From Bradyrhizobium sp. CCBAU 051011 (GTDB lineage Bacteria; Pseudomonadota; Alphaproteobacteria; Rhizobiales; Xanthobacteraceae): a stretch of DNA of 64,000 nt. Below are positions 36,248-44,645 of the stretch, one piece after another. The notes beneath the pieces were generated by a model. That model saw only the letters and a program-made list of their open reading frames with translations, was not told where the DNA came from and did not search any database. The stretch is taken from positions 620,001-684,000 of the forward strand of contig NZ_CP022222.1 of the NCBI RefSeq assembly GCF_009930815.1, read 5' to 3'. Position numbers and translations under genes: made by a program. How positions within the stretch are numbered: position 1 is the first letter of the stretch; each line of letters opens with the position of its first letter.

Positions 36248-37081
36248 GTGGTGACGACTTTGAACAACACCAACGCACTTCAAAACCTCCACGACACCAT
36301 CGCGCTGGCCGGCGCCGGCAAGATGGGTGGCGCGATGCTGACGGGATGGCTGGCCGGCGGCCTCGACGCCAACCGCGTGCTGGTAGTCGAGCCCCACCCG
36401 TCCGAAGAGATCAAGGCGCTCGCCGTCAAAGGCGTCCGTCTCAATCCGAAGGACGCCGGCACGGTCGATACGCTAGTGGTGGCGGTGAAGCCGCAGACGT
36501 TTCCCGAAGCGGGTCCGATATTGAAGTCCTTCGTCGGATCGAACACGCTTGTCGTCTCGATCATGGCGGGCACGCCGATCGCGGCGCTCGAAAAAGTCTG
36601 CGGCGGCATGGTGGTTCGCGCGATGCCGAACACGCCGGCTGCGATCGGCCGCGGCATCACGGTTGCGGTCGCGGCGAAAAATGTCAGCGCCGCGCAACGC
36701 GCCACGGCCGATGCGCTGCTGCGCGCCACCGGCTCGGTCGAATGGGTCGACGACGAAGGCCTGATGGATGCGGTGACCGCCGTTTCCGGCTCCGGCCCCG
36801 CCTATGTCTTCCTGCTCGCCGAAGAGTTGGCGCGCGCCGGCGTCGAGGCCGGCCTGCCGGCGGAGCTGGCCAGCAGGCTCGCGCGCGAAACCGTCGCGGG
36901 CTCCGGCGAATTGTTGCATCGCTCGGAACTTGCTTCCGCCACGCTGCGCCAGAACGTCACCTCCCCCGGCGGCACCACCGCCGCCGCGCTTGAAGTGCTG
37001 ATGGCGAAGGACGGAATGCAGCCGCTGATGATCCGCGCGATCGCCGCGGCGACGAAGCGTTCAAAGGAATTGGCGAAGTAA
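36248..37081 (+). CDS. proC: Pyrroline-5-carboxylate reductase
   Basis: This 277-residue enzyme reduces pyrroline-5-carboxylate to proline. The Rossmann start is IALAGAGKMGGAMLTGWLAGG. AVKPQTF and VVRAMPNTPAAIGRG follow, and the C-terminal signature is DAVTAVSGSGPAYVFLLAE with RQNVTSPGGTTAAAL. Two adjacent GTG codons (36248, 36251) can serve as start. Its terminator region is a repeat unit. Confidence 0.97.
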   Translation: MVTTLNNTNALQNLHDTIALAGAGKMGGAMLTGWLAGGLDANRVLVVEPHPSEEIKALAVKGVRLNPKDAGTVDTLVVAVKPQTFPEAGPILKSFVGSNTLVVSIMAGTPIAALEKVCGGMVVRAMPNTPAAIGRGITVAVAAKNVSAAQRATADALLRATGSVEWVDDEGLMDAVTAVSGSGPAYVFLLAEELARAGVEAGLPAELASRLARETVAGSGELLHRSELASATLRQNVTSPGGTTAAALEVLMAKDGMQPLMIRAIAAATKRSKELAK

Positions 37082-37090
37082 GTGGAATCG

Positions 37091-37212
37091 TACGGTGGGC
37101 AAAGCGACTTGTCCGCCTTAGCTCGCAGAGCGAAGGCGGAAGCGTGCCCACCGTCACGAGCGCGATGCTTGATGGTGGGCACGGCGCAAATGCGCCTTTG
37201 CCTACCCTACGG
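37091..37212. repeat. Palindromic intergenic repeat (GTAGGGTGGGCAAAG type), uninterrupted
   Basis: GTACGGTGGGCAAAGCGACT opens and GCCTTTGCCTACCCTACGG closes. GGGCACGGCGCAAATGCGCC and the CCGCCTTAGCTCGCAGAGCG stretch lie inside. GCCTTAGCTCGC (37115-37126) is the site that carries the inserted 99-bp element in the copy at 26003-26225. Confidence 0.8.
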
Positions 37213-37226
37213 CTCCGAGCAAGCCG

Positions 37227-37622
37227 CTACTTTCCCGCAAACCGCTTCGTAAACATCTCGACATTGACGAGGCCGCGGGCGTGGCGGCCGTCGCCTATTC
37301 TGCGCTCGCCCTCGAAGGCTTCGACCTCGAAGCGGATCACGCGGCGTTCGACGGCTACGACCTTTCCCGTGACCCGCACCGTGGCGCCGACCAGAGAGGC
37401 GCCGAGATGGCGGATGTCGACTTCGGTGCCGACCGTGATCCATCCCGGCTGGAGATAGGGCCTGATGGCGTCGCCCGAGGCCATCTCCATTTCCAGGATC
37501 ATCATCGGCGTCGCATAGACCATCGGCATATCAGGCACGAAATGCCCGACCGTGCGCTCCGGCGGCACGACGAGGCTGCGTTCCGCGCTCATGCCGACCT
37601 TGATGAAATCGCGTGCATCCAT
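37227..37622 (-). CDS. Hotdog-fold thioesterase (FlK-like)
   Basis: From ATG 37622 the protein is 131 residues of the thioesterase-like superfamily related to fluoroacetyl-CoA thioesterase. Features are ERTVGHFVPDMPMVYATPMM, EMASGDAIRPYLQPGWITVGT and HLGASLVGATVRV. The Glu, Thr and His of the FlK-type catalytic triad have plausible matches (EMAS, YATP, DIRHL). The start further upstream lies in a repeat and is rejected. Substrate unknown. Confidence 0.85.
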   Translation of the reverse strand: MDARDFIKVGMSAERSLVVPPERTVGHFVPDMPMVYATPMMILEMEMASGDAIRPYLQPGWITVGTEVDIRHLGASLVGATVRVTGKVVAVERRVIRFEVEAFEGERRIGDGRHARGLVNVEMFTKRFAGK

Positions 37623-37632
37623 GGATTGCTCC

Positions 37633-37800
37633 CTTCCCTCTCCCCTTGTGGGAGAGGGTGGATCAATCGCGCCGAACGCGCGATTGAGACGGGTGAGAGG
37701 TCTCTGTCCGCGAGTGAATCTCTCGCGTCGGTAATCGCGGATAGAACCCTCATCCGGCGCGGATTTCATCCGCGCCACCTTCTCCCACAAGGGGAGAAGG
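37633..37800. repeat. Palindromic intergenic repeat (CTCTCCCCTTGTGGGAGAGGG type)
   Basis: CCCTCTCCCCTTGTGGGAGA on the left and TTCTCCCACAAGGGGAGAAG on the right are outer arms of a long palindrome. CGCGCCGAACGCGCG and GCGCGGATTTCATCCGCGCC are inner hairpins. A related unit lies at 46033-46165. Confidence 0.8.
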
Positions 37801-37812
37801 AAAAAGGCAGGG

Positions 37813-38022
37813 TTACTTCTTCGCCGCGGCAGCCGCCGCGCGCTCCACGAAGGTCTTGCCGCCCTTCATCTTGTGGGCCAGCGGCGCTTCGTTGATCTGG
37901 ATCACTACCGCATCGGCATCGACGCCGAGATTCTTCACCAGCGCCTGGGTGATGTCACGCATCATGCCGGCCTTCTGCTCGTCAGTGCGGCCGGCGGCCA
38001 TGCTCACGGTAATCTCAGGCAT
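37813..38022 (-). CDS. 4-oxalocrotonate tautomerase family protein
   Basis: The 69-residue product starts MPEITVSMAAGRTDEQKAGM. Pro at position 2, which becomes the N-terminal catalytic base after Met removal, is conserved. GVDADAVVIQINE is the second half of the beta-alpha-beta unit. It is a small hexameric tautomerase; the natural substrate is unknown. Confidence 0.9.
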   Translation of the reverse strand: MPEITVSMAAGRTDEQKAGMMRDITQALVKNLGVDADAVVIQINEAPLAHKMKGGKTFVERAAAAAAKK

Positions 38023-38059
38023 TGGTAGTGCTCCCTTTGTTTTTGCTTACTCGCAGATT

Positions 38060-38130
38060 GTCATTGCCGGGCTTGCCCCGGCAATCCATCATTTTGAAGA
38101 TGGATACGCGGGTCAAGCCCGCGTATGACG
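38060..38130. repeat. Palindromic intergenic repeat (GTCATTGCCGGGCTTGCCCC type)
   Basis: TTGCCGGGCTTGCCCCGGCAA forms the first hairpin and ACGCGGGTCAAGCCCGCGT the second, with GTCAT and ATGAC as outer ends. It separates the tautomerase gene from hisS. Confidence 0.75.
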
Positions 38131-38133
38131 AAT

Positions 38134-39636
38134 TCAGCTACCCCACTTCACGTCATGGCGCGCCAGCACCTCGCGCACCTTGGCGACGATCTCGCTCTCG
38201 CCGCAGGAAAACTGCGCCGGGCGAGTTTCGCGCCATTCCTGATTGGAAGCGATCGCGGCCGCGGCCTTCGCGCCCTCGATCAGGTCCTTGATCTGGATTT
38301 CGCCGCGCGCCTTCTCATCCGAACCCTGAATGATCACGCAAGGCGAATTGCGACGATCAGCATATTTGAGCTGGTTGCCCATGTTCTTGGGATTGCCGAG
38401 ATAGAGCTCGGCACGGATGTTCGCATTGCGGAGCTCTGCGACCATCTTCTGGTAATCGGCGACGCGGTCGCGGTCGAACACGGTGACGACCACGGGCCCA
38501 AACTCCGGCCGCGTATCGAGCTTGCCGAGCATCGTCAGCGCCGCCTGCAGCCGCGACACGCCGATGGAAAATCCCGTCGCCGGCACCGGCTCGCCGCGGA
38601 AGCGCGAGACGAGGCCGTCGTAGCGGCCACCGCCGCCGACCGAGCCGAAGCGCACGAGGCGGCCCTTTTCGTCCTTGGTTTCGAGCGTGAGTTCGACCTC
38701 GTAGACGGGGCCGGTGTAATATTCGAGGCCGCGCACGACGGAAGGATCGATGCGAACGCGGTCACCGTAGCTTGACGCGGCAACCAGCGTTGAAATATCG
38801 GTGAGTTCGCTAGCGCCCGCCTGGCCAACTTCCGTATTCGCGACAAGCGTAAGGTTCGTAACGATTTCTTCGTTCGTTCCCGTCTCTGGACAAGTCGATG
38901 CGAGTACACGGTCGATAGCGTCGACCGGCAAGCCAGCTCCTTTAGTGAAGTCACCGCTCTCGTCCTTGCGCCCTTCTCCGAGCAGAGCACGGACGCCCTC
39001 TTCACCCAAGCGATCAAACTTATCGACGGCACGTAGAACTGTAAGCCGGCGCCCCGCATTCTCTTGGCCGCCTAATCCAATGGATTCAAGCACCCCATCC
39101 AGCACCTTGCGGTTATTGACCTTCACCACATAAGAGCCGCGCGGAATGCCGAGCGCCTCCATCGTGTCTGCCGCCATCATGCACATCTCGGCGTCCGCAG
39201 CCGGCGAGGCCGAGCCCACCGTGTCGGCGTCAAATTGCATGAACTGGCGGAAGCGGCCGGGGCCGGGCTTCTCGTTGCGATAGACGTAACCGGCGCGGTA
39301 GCTGCGATACGGTTTTGGCAGCGCGTCGAAATTCTCGGCTACATAACGCGCCAGCGGCGCGGTCAAATCGTAGCGCAGCGAGATCCACTGCTCATCGTCG
39401 TCCTGGAACGAGAACACGCCCTCGTTCGGCCGGTCCTGGTCGGGCAGGAATTTGCCGAGCGCGTCGGTGAACTCCATCGCCGGGGTTTCCACCGGCTCGA
39501 AGCCGTAGCGCTCGTAGACTTCGCGGATTTTCTCGACCATCTGACGCGTGGCCGCGATCGCGGCCGGGCCACGATCTTCCAGCCCGCGCGGCAGACGCGC
39601 CTTCAATTTCTGCGGTTTTTTCGGTTTCTCGGCCAT
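38134..39636 (-). CDS. hisS: Histidyl-tRNA synthetase
   Basis: From ATG 39636 ([20 protein letters not shown]) the class II enzyme is 500 residues. Motif 2 region is [17 protein letters not shown], with [14 protein letters not shown] before it. The His-specific motifs are [12 protein letters not shown] and [13 protein letters not shown], and a C-terminal anticodon-binding domain starts near 410. The stretch at about 38761-39120 (the insertion domain) is visibly poorer in GC, by my count about 57% versus 68% in flanking lines, and uses more A/T-ending codons, although the frame is intact. The upstream extension to 39780 is not supported. Confidence 0.97.
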   Translation of the reverse strand: MAEKPKKPQKLKARLPRGLEDRGPAAIAATRQMVEKIREVYERYGFEPVETPAMEFTDALGKFLPDQDRPNEGVFSFQDDDEQWISLRYDLTAPLARYVAENFDALPKPYRSYRAGYVYRNEKPGPGRFRQFMQFDADTVGSASPAADAEMCMMAADTMEALGIPRGSYVVKVNNRKVLDGVLESIGLGGQENAGRRLTVLRAVDKFDRLGEEGVRALLGEGRKDESGDFTKGAGLPVDAIDRVLASTCPETGTNEEIVTNLTLVANTEVGQAGASELTDISTLVAASSYGDRVRIDPSVVRGLEYYTGPVYEVELTLETKDEKGRLVRFGSVGGGGRYDGLVSRFRGEPVPATGFSIGVSRLQAALTMLGKLDTRPEFGPVVVTVFDRDRVADYQKMVAELRNANIRAELYLGNPKNMGNQLKYADRRNSPCVIIQGSDEKARGEIQIKDLIEGAKAAAAIASNQEWRETRPAQFSCGESEIVAKVREVLARHDVKWGS

Positions 39637-39742
39637 GGCGGCTAGGTACCAGCCGAGGCGCGGCAGGGCAACCCGGACCGATGCCCCCTCTCCTGCGTTG
39701 GCGAAGGAAGGAGCTCGCCGCCTTCCTGGCTCCGGCTTTCGC

Positions 39743-40279
39743 TTAAGGGGATTCCATTCGCGCCCGAAGCGCTTCGGCATCGGCCTTCGGCATTGATTTC
39801 AGGAGCGGCTTGATGGTCTCGCCGCCGACGATCTTGTCATTGCGCATGAACATCCAGTCCGAGATGTCGGCTTCCTTGAACTCAGCCATGTCGCCGGCCT
39901 TCTTGCCGGGCAAGTCACGCGGTACATTGGCGAACCTTCCCGAATAGCGACCCTCACCGATCTTCTTCACATCGGCCATCCAAATGTGCTCGTTCCCGCT
40001 TCCCCGTTTGGGAAAGCGCGCCTTGAGGGAGTGACCGGTCTCCGACGGTTTTGGGGCATCGTAGGAGGCCCAGAACGCCGGCAGCGTGGCCCGCGCCTTT
40101 GCGATGGCAGCATTCATTTCCGGATTGCCGGAGTTGATGTCGATCACCGGCGAGCGGTCCTGGGAGCGATCCTGGGCCCAGACGTTTCCCGTGGGGGAGC
40201 CGAGAACCGCGAGGGCCGCTGCGAAGGCCGCCGCCACGACGCATTTGGAGCATATTGAGAGGGCTGGGGTCATTGTCAC
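39743..40279 (-). CDS. DUF2314-type exported protein
   Basis: The start is GTG 40279 or ATG 40273. The 178-residue product has a signal peptide ([22 protein letters not shown]) and a DUF2314-like domain: [51 protein letters not shown]. The family is of unknown function; this is a probable periplasmic version. Confidence 0.82.
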   Translation of the reverse strand: MTMTPALSICSKCVVAAAFAAALAVLGSPTGNVWAQDRSQDRSPVIDINSGNPEMNAAIAKARATLPAFWASYDAPKPSETGHSLKARFPKRGSGNEHIWMADVKKIGEGRYSGRFANVPRDLPGKKAGDMAEFKEADISDWMFMRNDKIVGGETIKPLLKSMPKADAEALRARMESP

Positions 40280-40497
40280 CGTTTTATCAACCGAAATCTA
40301 TCCACAATCCGGAAAGTTGGTCGCACAAGGGCGCTGAAGAGTTCACGACTCCCGCTCGCACGGGAAGAGGGCAAAGAGGAGTGCTACTCCGTGCCTTTTG
40401 ATGGCTCACTGCAGGCATGGAGGACCATGCTTGGCCGCCAACCTGGGAACCACACGTTGCGCGCCGAATTACCTGTAGGTCTCCAAAGGAGAGCGCT

Positions 40498-40716
40498 ATG
40501 AAGAAGCTTATCACCGTCACCGCACTTACGCTGCTGTGCGGCTCGGCCTTTGCCCAGAACACCGGTCCCGCTCCGCAGACCGGCATGGAGAAGCCCGGAA
40601 CGACGAGCGGCGCCAAACCAGATGGTTCGATGGACACGACCGGCATGAGCGCAACCAAGGGCAATATCAAAAGGGAAAAGGACGGTGCACCGGCCCCAAA
40701 GGACGAGAAGAAGTAA
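40498..40716 (+). CDS. Small secreted hydrophilic protein
   Basis: ATG at 40498 with AAAGGAGAG just upstream gives 72 residues: a signal peptide (KKLITVTALTLLCGSAFAQ) and a mature 52-residue, Gly/Lys/Thr-rich, probably disordered chain ending PKDEKK. The mature part is positively charged and repeats short TG-containing phrases. Function unknown. Confidence 0.75.
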   Translation: MKKLITVTALTLLCGSAFAQNTGPAPQTGMEKPGTTSGAKPDGSMDTTGMSATKGNIKREKDGAPAPKDEKK

Positions 40717-40938
40717 GCCGTTCGCTCATGCCGCGAGCGCATCAAGCTAAATGTCGATGAAGGAGCGGGACGTTTGGATGCGGCACCGAGGAGGCCAATG
40801 CGCCGCAGCGGCCATTGCGGACGAAGTCCGTGCTGAATGAGGGGTTTGTATCCGCGGCGCAGGCCATCGCCTGGCCTCGTGAGGTGACACCTCTCCCGCA
40901 AGGTAAGAAGGTAGATCCGCCAAGGGAAATGACGGACC

Positions 40939-41829
40939 TTAGGCAGCCGCGGCCTTTCCCTTGGGCTGCACTTCAGCGGTGTAGTCCGCCATCAACTGCT
41001 CGGAGATCTTGCCGGGCGTGAACCTCCAGTTCGCGATCTCGGAGACCGGCGTCACTTCGGCGGCGGTGCCGGTGATGAAGCATTCGGTGAAGCCGTCGAG
41101 TTCCTCCGGCATGATGCGGCGCTCGATCACTTCGATGCCGCGGCGCCTGGCAAGGTCGATTGTAGTGGCGCGGGTGATGCCGGCGAGAAAGCAATCGGCG
41201 ATCGGCGTATGGATCGTGCCGTCCTTGATGAAGAAGATGTTGGCGCCGGTGCATTCGGCGACGCGGCCCTGCCAGTCCAGCATCATCGCGTCCGCATAGC
41301 CGGCGCGCTCCGCCTTGTGCTTACTGATGGTGCAGATCATGTAGAGGCCGGACGCCTTGGCCATCGCCGGAATCGTCGTCGGATCGGGCCGCCGGTATTC
41401 GGCCATGCCCATCCGGATGCCCTTCAGCTTCTCGGCCGGATCGAAATAGCTCGGCCAGTCCCAGGCGGCGATGGCGAGATGGATGGTATTGGATGGCGCC
41501 GACACGCCCATCATCTCCGAACCGCGCCAGGCGATCGGGCGCAGATAGGCGTCCGGCAGATTGTTCGTGTCGATCACGAGCTGCTTGGCGGCGTCGATCT
41601 CGGCGACCGACCAGGGAATCTCGAAGTCGAGGATATTGGCCGAGGCCTTCAGCCGCTCGGAATGCTCGGTGCTCTTGAAGACCCTGCCGCCATAGGCGCG
41701 CTCGCCCTCGAACACGCAGCTCGCATAATGCAGGCCATGGGTCAGGATGTGGACGTTGGCGTCGGCCCACGGCACCAGCCGGCCATCGTACCAGATGACG
41801 CCGTCGATCTTGTCGAACGAAACTCCCAT
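40939..41829 (-). CDS. ilvE: Branched-chain amino acid aminotransferase (class IV, bacterial IlvE type)
   Basis: This is a 296-residue fold-type IV PLP aminotransferase that interconverts Val, Leu, Ile and their keto acids. Features are DGVIWYDGRLVPWADANVHI, LTHGLHYASCVFEGERAY, the PLP-Lys in ISKHKAERAGYADAMMLD, and EVTPVSEI. It lies next to a second, longer aminotransferase of a different subgroup on the same strand, 126 bp upstream. The C-terminus ends in an Ala-rich tail. Confidence 0.93.
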   Translation of the reverse strand: MGVSFDKIDGVIWYDGRLVPWADANVHILTHGLHYASCVFEGERAYGGRVFKSTEHSERLKASANILDFEIPWSVAEIDAAKQLVIDTNNLPDAYLRPIAWRGSEMMGVSAPSNTIHLAIAAWDWPSYFDPAEKLKGIRMGMAEYRRPDPTTIPAMAKASGLYMICTISKHKAERAGYADAMMLDWQGRVAECTGANIFFIKDGTIHTPIADCFLAGITRATTIDLARRRGIEVIERRIMPEELDGFTECFITGTAAEVTPVSEIANWRFTPGKISEQLMADYTAEVQPKGKAAAA

Positions 41830-41955
41830 GGTCTCCTCCCGGATTGGCGCTGTTTCGATGAGCCGCGCGTCAGCCCCGCGCGACTCGACGAGACGCGCGC
41901 TACTGAGGGCTTGAAGTGATCTATCGCTTGAGCGGCGGAATTATTCCGCCGCCGG

Positions 41956-43032
41956 TCACAGGACCTTCCTGATCCAGTCGTGCGGGTCCGCCGCGCGACC
42001 GTACTGGATGTCGACGAGCTTCTTGCGCAGCCCCATGGCGACAGGGCCGGCGACGCCGCCGCTGATCTGGAAATCGCCGCTCGCCGAACACACCTTGCCG
42101 ATCGGCGAGATGACGGCCGCGGTGCCGCAGGCGAACGCCTCTTTCAGCTTGCCGCTGGCGGCATCCTTGCGCCACTGATCGATCGTGTAGAGCTCCTCGC
42201 GCACGACCGTGCCGGAATCCTTCGCCAGCGCGATAATCGAATCGCGGGTGATGCCCGGCAGGATGGTGCCGAGCGGCGGCGTCGAGAGCGAGCCGTCGTC
42301 GAATACGAAGAAGACGTTCATGCCGCCGAGCTCCTCGATATAGCGGCGCTCGACCGCATCGAGGAAGACGACCTGATCGCAGCCGTGCTCGATGGCCTCG
42401 GCCTGCGCCCGCAGGCTCGCGGCGTAATTGCCGCCGCACTTGACGGCGCCGGTGCCGCCGATCGCGGCGCGGGTATAGTTCTCCGACACCCAGATCGACA
42501 CCGGCGCGGGTCCGCCCTTAAAGTAGGAGCCGACCGGTGAGGCGATGACGGCGAAGATGTATTCTGCCGACGGCTTCACGCCGAGGAAGACCTCGCTCGC
42601 GATCATGAAGGGCCGCAGATAGAGGCTGCCCTCGCCGCCCGGTATCCAGGCGCTGTCGATGCGAACGAGCTGCTCGACCGCTTCGATGAATATAGCCTCG
42701 GGCAGCGGCGCCATCGCCATGCGCTCGGCCGAATTATTAAAGCGCCTTGCGTTGGCTTCGGGGCGGAACAGGTTCACGCCGTTGTCGCGCTTGTAGGCCT
42801 TCAGGCCTTCGAAAATCTCCTGCGCGTAGTGCAGAGCAGCTACGGCTGGATCGAGCGAGAAATTGGCGCGGGGTTCGACGCGCGCGTCATGCCAGCCCTT
42901 GGCCTGGTTGTAACGGACGATCGCCATGTGATCGGTGAAAACCCGGCCGAAGCCGGGGTCCGCGAGTCGTGCCGTGCGCTCCTGCTCGGAGGTCGGGTTC
43001 GCCGCAGGCTGGATTTCGAATTTTAAGCTCAT
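41956..43032 (-). CDS. ilvE: Branched-chain amino acid aminotransferase (BCAT/eukaryotic-like type)
   Basis: From ATG 43032 the protein is 358 residues of the BCAT subgroup: MAIVRYNQAKGWHDARVEPR, HYAQEIFEGLKAYK, PLP-Lys in GGTGAVKCGGNYAASL, and FACGTAAVISPIGKV. It catalyses the last step of branched-chain amino acid synthesis or the first of breakdown. Upstream in-frame codons to 43284 are unlike the family and are rejected. It is divergent from the marR gene, with 319 bp between the starts. Confidence 0.93.
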   Translation of the reverse strand: MSLKFEIQPAANPTSEQERTARLADPGFGRVFTDHMAIVRYNQAKGWHDARVEPRANFSLDPAVAALHYAQEIFEGLKAYKRDNGVNLFRPEANARRFNNSAERMAMAPLPEAIFIEAVEQLVRIDSAWIPGGEGSLYLRPFMIASEVFLGVKPSAEYIFAVIASPVGSYFKGGPAPVSIWVSENYTRAAIGGTGAVKCGGNYAASLRAQAEAIEHGCDQVVFLDAVERRYIEELGGMNVFFVFDDGSLSTPPLGTILPGITRDSIIALAKDSGTVVREELYTIDQWRKDAASGKLKEAFACGTAAVISPIGKVCSASGDFQISGGVAGPVAMGLRKKLVDIQYGRAADPHDWIRKVL

Positions 43033-43342
43033 TCCCTTGCTTCCCGCTGTCGAAATCGGCGCGATTTGGCGCCGGCCTGCCTCGGTGGGCCTGCTGGCTT
43101 GATAGGTCTGGACCTTCACCGCCACGCGGCCGGTTCCTGCGCCGTCATGTCCGTGACGACATGCTTTTGCGGGATGCCGAAGTCCAGTATGTTTGCCGAA
43201 ATGCCGCTCGACAATCGCACGGTAGTTCAATTTGCGGCCGTTGCCGCCATCGTTGGCTTTTCCGGCTGCCTGACACGTCACCAAGTTTGAAACGACTTAA
43301 TGTTTCGTCGTGGCTGGTAGTTTTGTAACATTGAACCCAAGA

Positions 43343-43363
43343 TATGTCAACATGACTGACATA
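43343..43363. promoter_or_regulatory. Dyad overlapping the marR start codon
   Basis: TATGTCA (43343-43349) and TGACATA (43357-43363) form a perfect 7-bp inverted repeat with a 7-bp spacer that contains the ATG at 43352. It fits a MarR-type operator and suggests autoregulation. Confidence 0.55.
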
Positions 43364-43900
43364 AATTTCTCAAGGGGCCCAACCAACCCCGATTCGCAGG
43401 GGTCCGCCAGCCCTGCCCCACGGCTTGGGGAAATGCGCTGGGACATTATCGAGCTGTTGTTCTTCGCCTATCGCGACTTCGTGGGCGACGCCGACCATGA
43501 GCTCGAGGCTTTCGGCTTCGGTCGTGCCCACCACCGGGTGATGCATTTCGTCTACCGCTATCCCGGCCTCAAGGTCGCCGACCTCCTGGACGTCCTGCGC
43601 ATCACCAAGCAGTCGCTTGGCCGGGTGCTCAAGCAATTGCTCGACGAGGGCTACATCATCCAGAAGACCGGCAACAACGACCGCCGGCAGCGCCTTCTTT
43701 ACGCCACCCCGAAGGGCGAAGCGTTGGTGGCAAAGCTCGCAGGATTGCAGACCGATCGCATCACCCGCGCGCTTCGGGATATCAACCCCGAAGGCGTCGC
43801 GGCGATCGGCCAGTTCCTGCGCGCGATGATCGATCGCGACGACCCCGACAAGGTGTTGGAGGCGATCTTCGGGGCCGGCAGCAAGAAGCCAAGGGAGTGA
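43352..43900 (+). CDS. MarR-family transcriptional regulator
   Basis: This 182-residue regulator has a disordered N-terminal tail of about 28 residues, then the MarR winged helix: HHRVMHFVYRYPGLKVADLL, recognition helix ITKQSLGRVLKQLLDEGYI, and wing NDRRQRLLYATPKG. The ligand is unknown. It overlaps or abuts the response regulator gene, so MarR, regulator and kinase form one operon in which a one-component regulator may control a two-component system. Confidence 0.93.
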   Translation: MTDINFSRGPTNPDSQGSASPAPRLGEMRWDIIELLFFAYRDFVGDADHELEAFGFGRAHHRVMHFVYRYPGLKVADLLDVLRITKQSLGRVLKQLLDEGYIIQKTGNNDRRQRLLYATPKGEALVAKLAGLQTDRITRALRDINPEGVAAIGQFLRAMIDRDDPDKVLEAIFGAGSKKPRE

Positions 43901-43920
43901 TCGTGGCGCAAGGAGCAACC

Positions 43921-44637
43921 ATGGCTACAGCCGCCGCGCGCCCGCCTCGGCAACTGGCCGACGACGCCCCGCATTTGCTCTTGGTCGACGACGACCGCCG
44001 TATCCGCGATCTGCTGTCGCGGTTCCTGTCCGGCGAGGGTTATCGCGTCACGACCGCGTCGAGCGCGACCGACGCGCGCTCCAAACTGCTCGGCCTGCAT
44101 TTCGATCTATTGATCCTCGACGTCATGATGCCCGGCGAAACCGGGTTCGACCTGGCGCGGTTCATTCGCACCTCGTCCTCGGTGCCGATCATCATGCTCA
44201 CGGCCCGCCATGAGGCGGAGGCGCGGATCGAGGGCCTGCAGATCGGCGCCGACGATTATGTCGCCAAGCCGTTCGAGCCGCGCGAGCTGATCTTGCGGAT
44301 CGGCAATATCCTCAAGCGCTCCGCGCCGCCACCGGTGGAAGCGCTGGAGCAGATCGCGTTCGGCCCTTACGTTTTCCATCTCGATCGCGGCGAGCTGCGC
44401 GAGGGCGAGGAGATCATTCACCTGACCGACCGCGAGCGCGAAATGCTGCGCATTCTGGCCAATAGCCCCGGAGAGACGGTGCCGCGCGCGGCGCTGACCA
44501 GCGGCGGCACGGTGAATGAGCGCGCAGTCGATGTGCAGATCAACCGCCTGCGGCGCAAGATCGAGCGCGATCCCGCCAATCCGCTGTTTCTGCAGGCGGT
44601 ACGCGGCATCGGCTATCGCCTGGTTGCGTCGCCCTGA
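43921..44637 (+). CDS. OmpR-family response regulator
   Basis: ATG at 43921, with AAGGAG six bases before it, gives 238 residues; GTG at 43897 or 43903 would overlap or touch the marR stop. The receiver domain has LVDDDRRI, phospho-acceptor Asp in LILDVMMPG near residue 66, and KPFEPREL. The C-terminal OmpR winged helix has DREREMLRILANSPGETVPR and VDVQINRLRRKIERDP. It is the partner of the kinase 8 bp downstream. Confidence 0.95.
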   Translation: MATAAARPPRQLADDAPHLLLVDDDRRIRDLLSRFLSGEGYRVTTASSATDARSKLLGLHFDLLILDVMMPGETGFDLARFIRTSSSVPIIMLTARHEAEARIEGLQIGADDYVAKPFEPRELILRIGNILKRSAPPPVEALEQIAFGPYVFHLDRGELREGEEIIHLTDREREMLRILANSPGETVPRAALTSGGTVNERAVDVQINRLRRKIERDPANPLFLQAVRGIGYRLVASP

Positions 44638-44645
44638 GCTAACTC

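Noticed and set aside
39637..39780. 48-residue N-terminal extension of hisS
   Set aside because: Family start is at 39636 and the extension has no conserved sequence or ribosome-binding site.
43033..43284. 84-residue N-terminal extension of the BCAT-type aminotransferase
   Set aside because: The extension does not resemble aminotransferases and covers the promoter region shared with marR.
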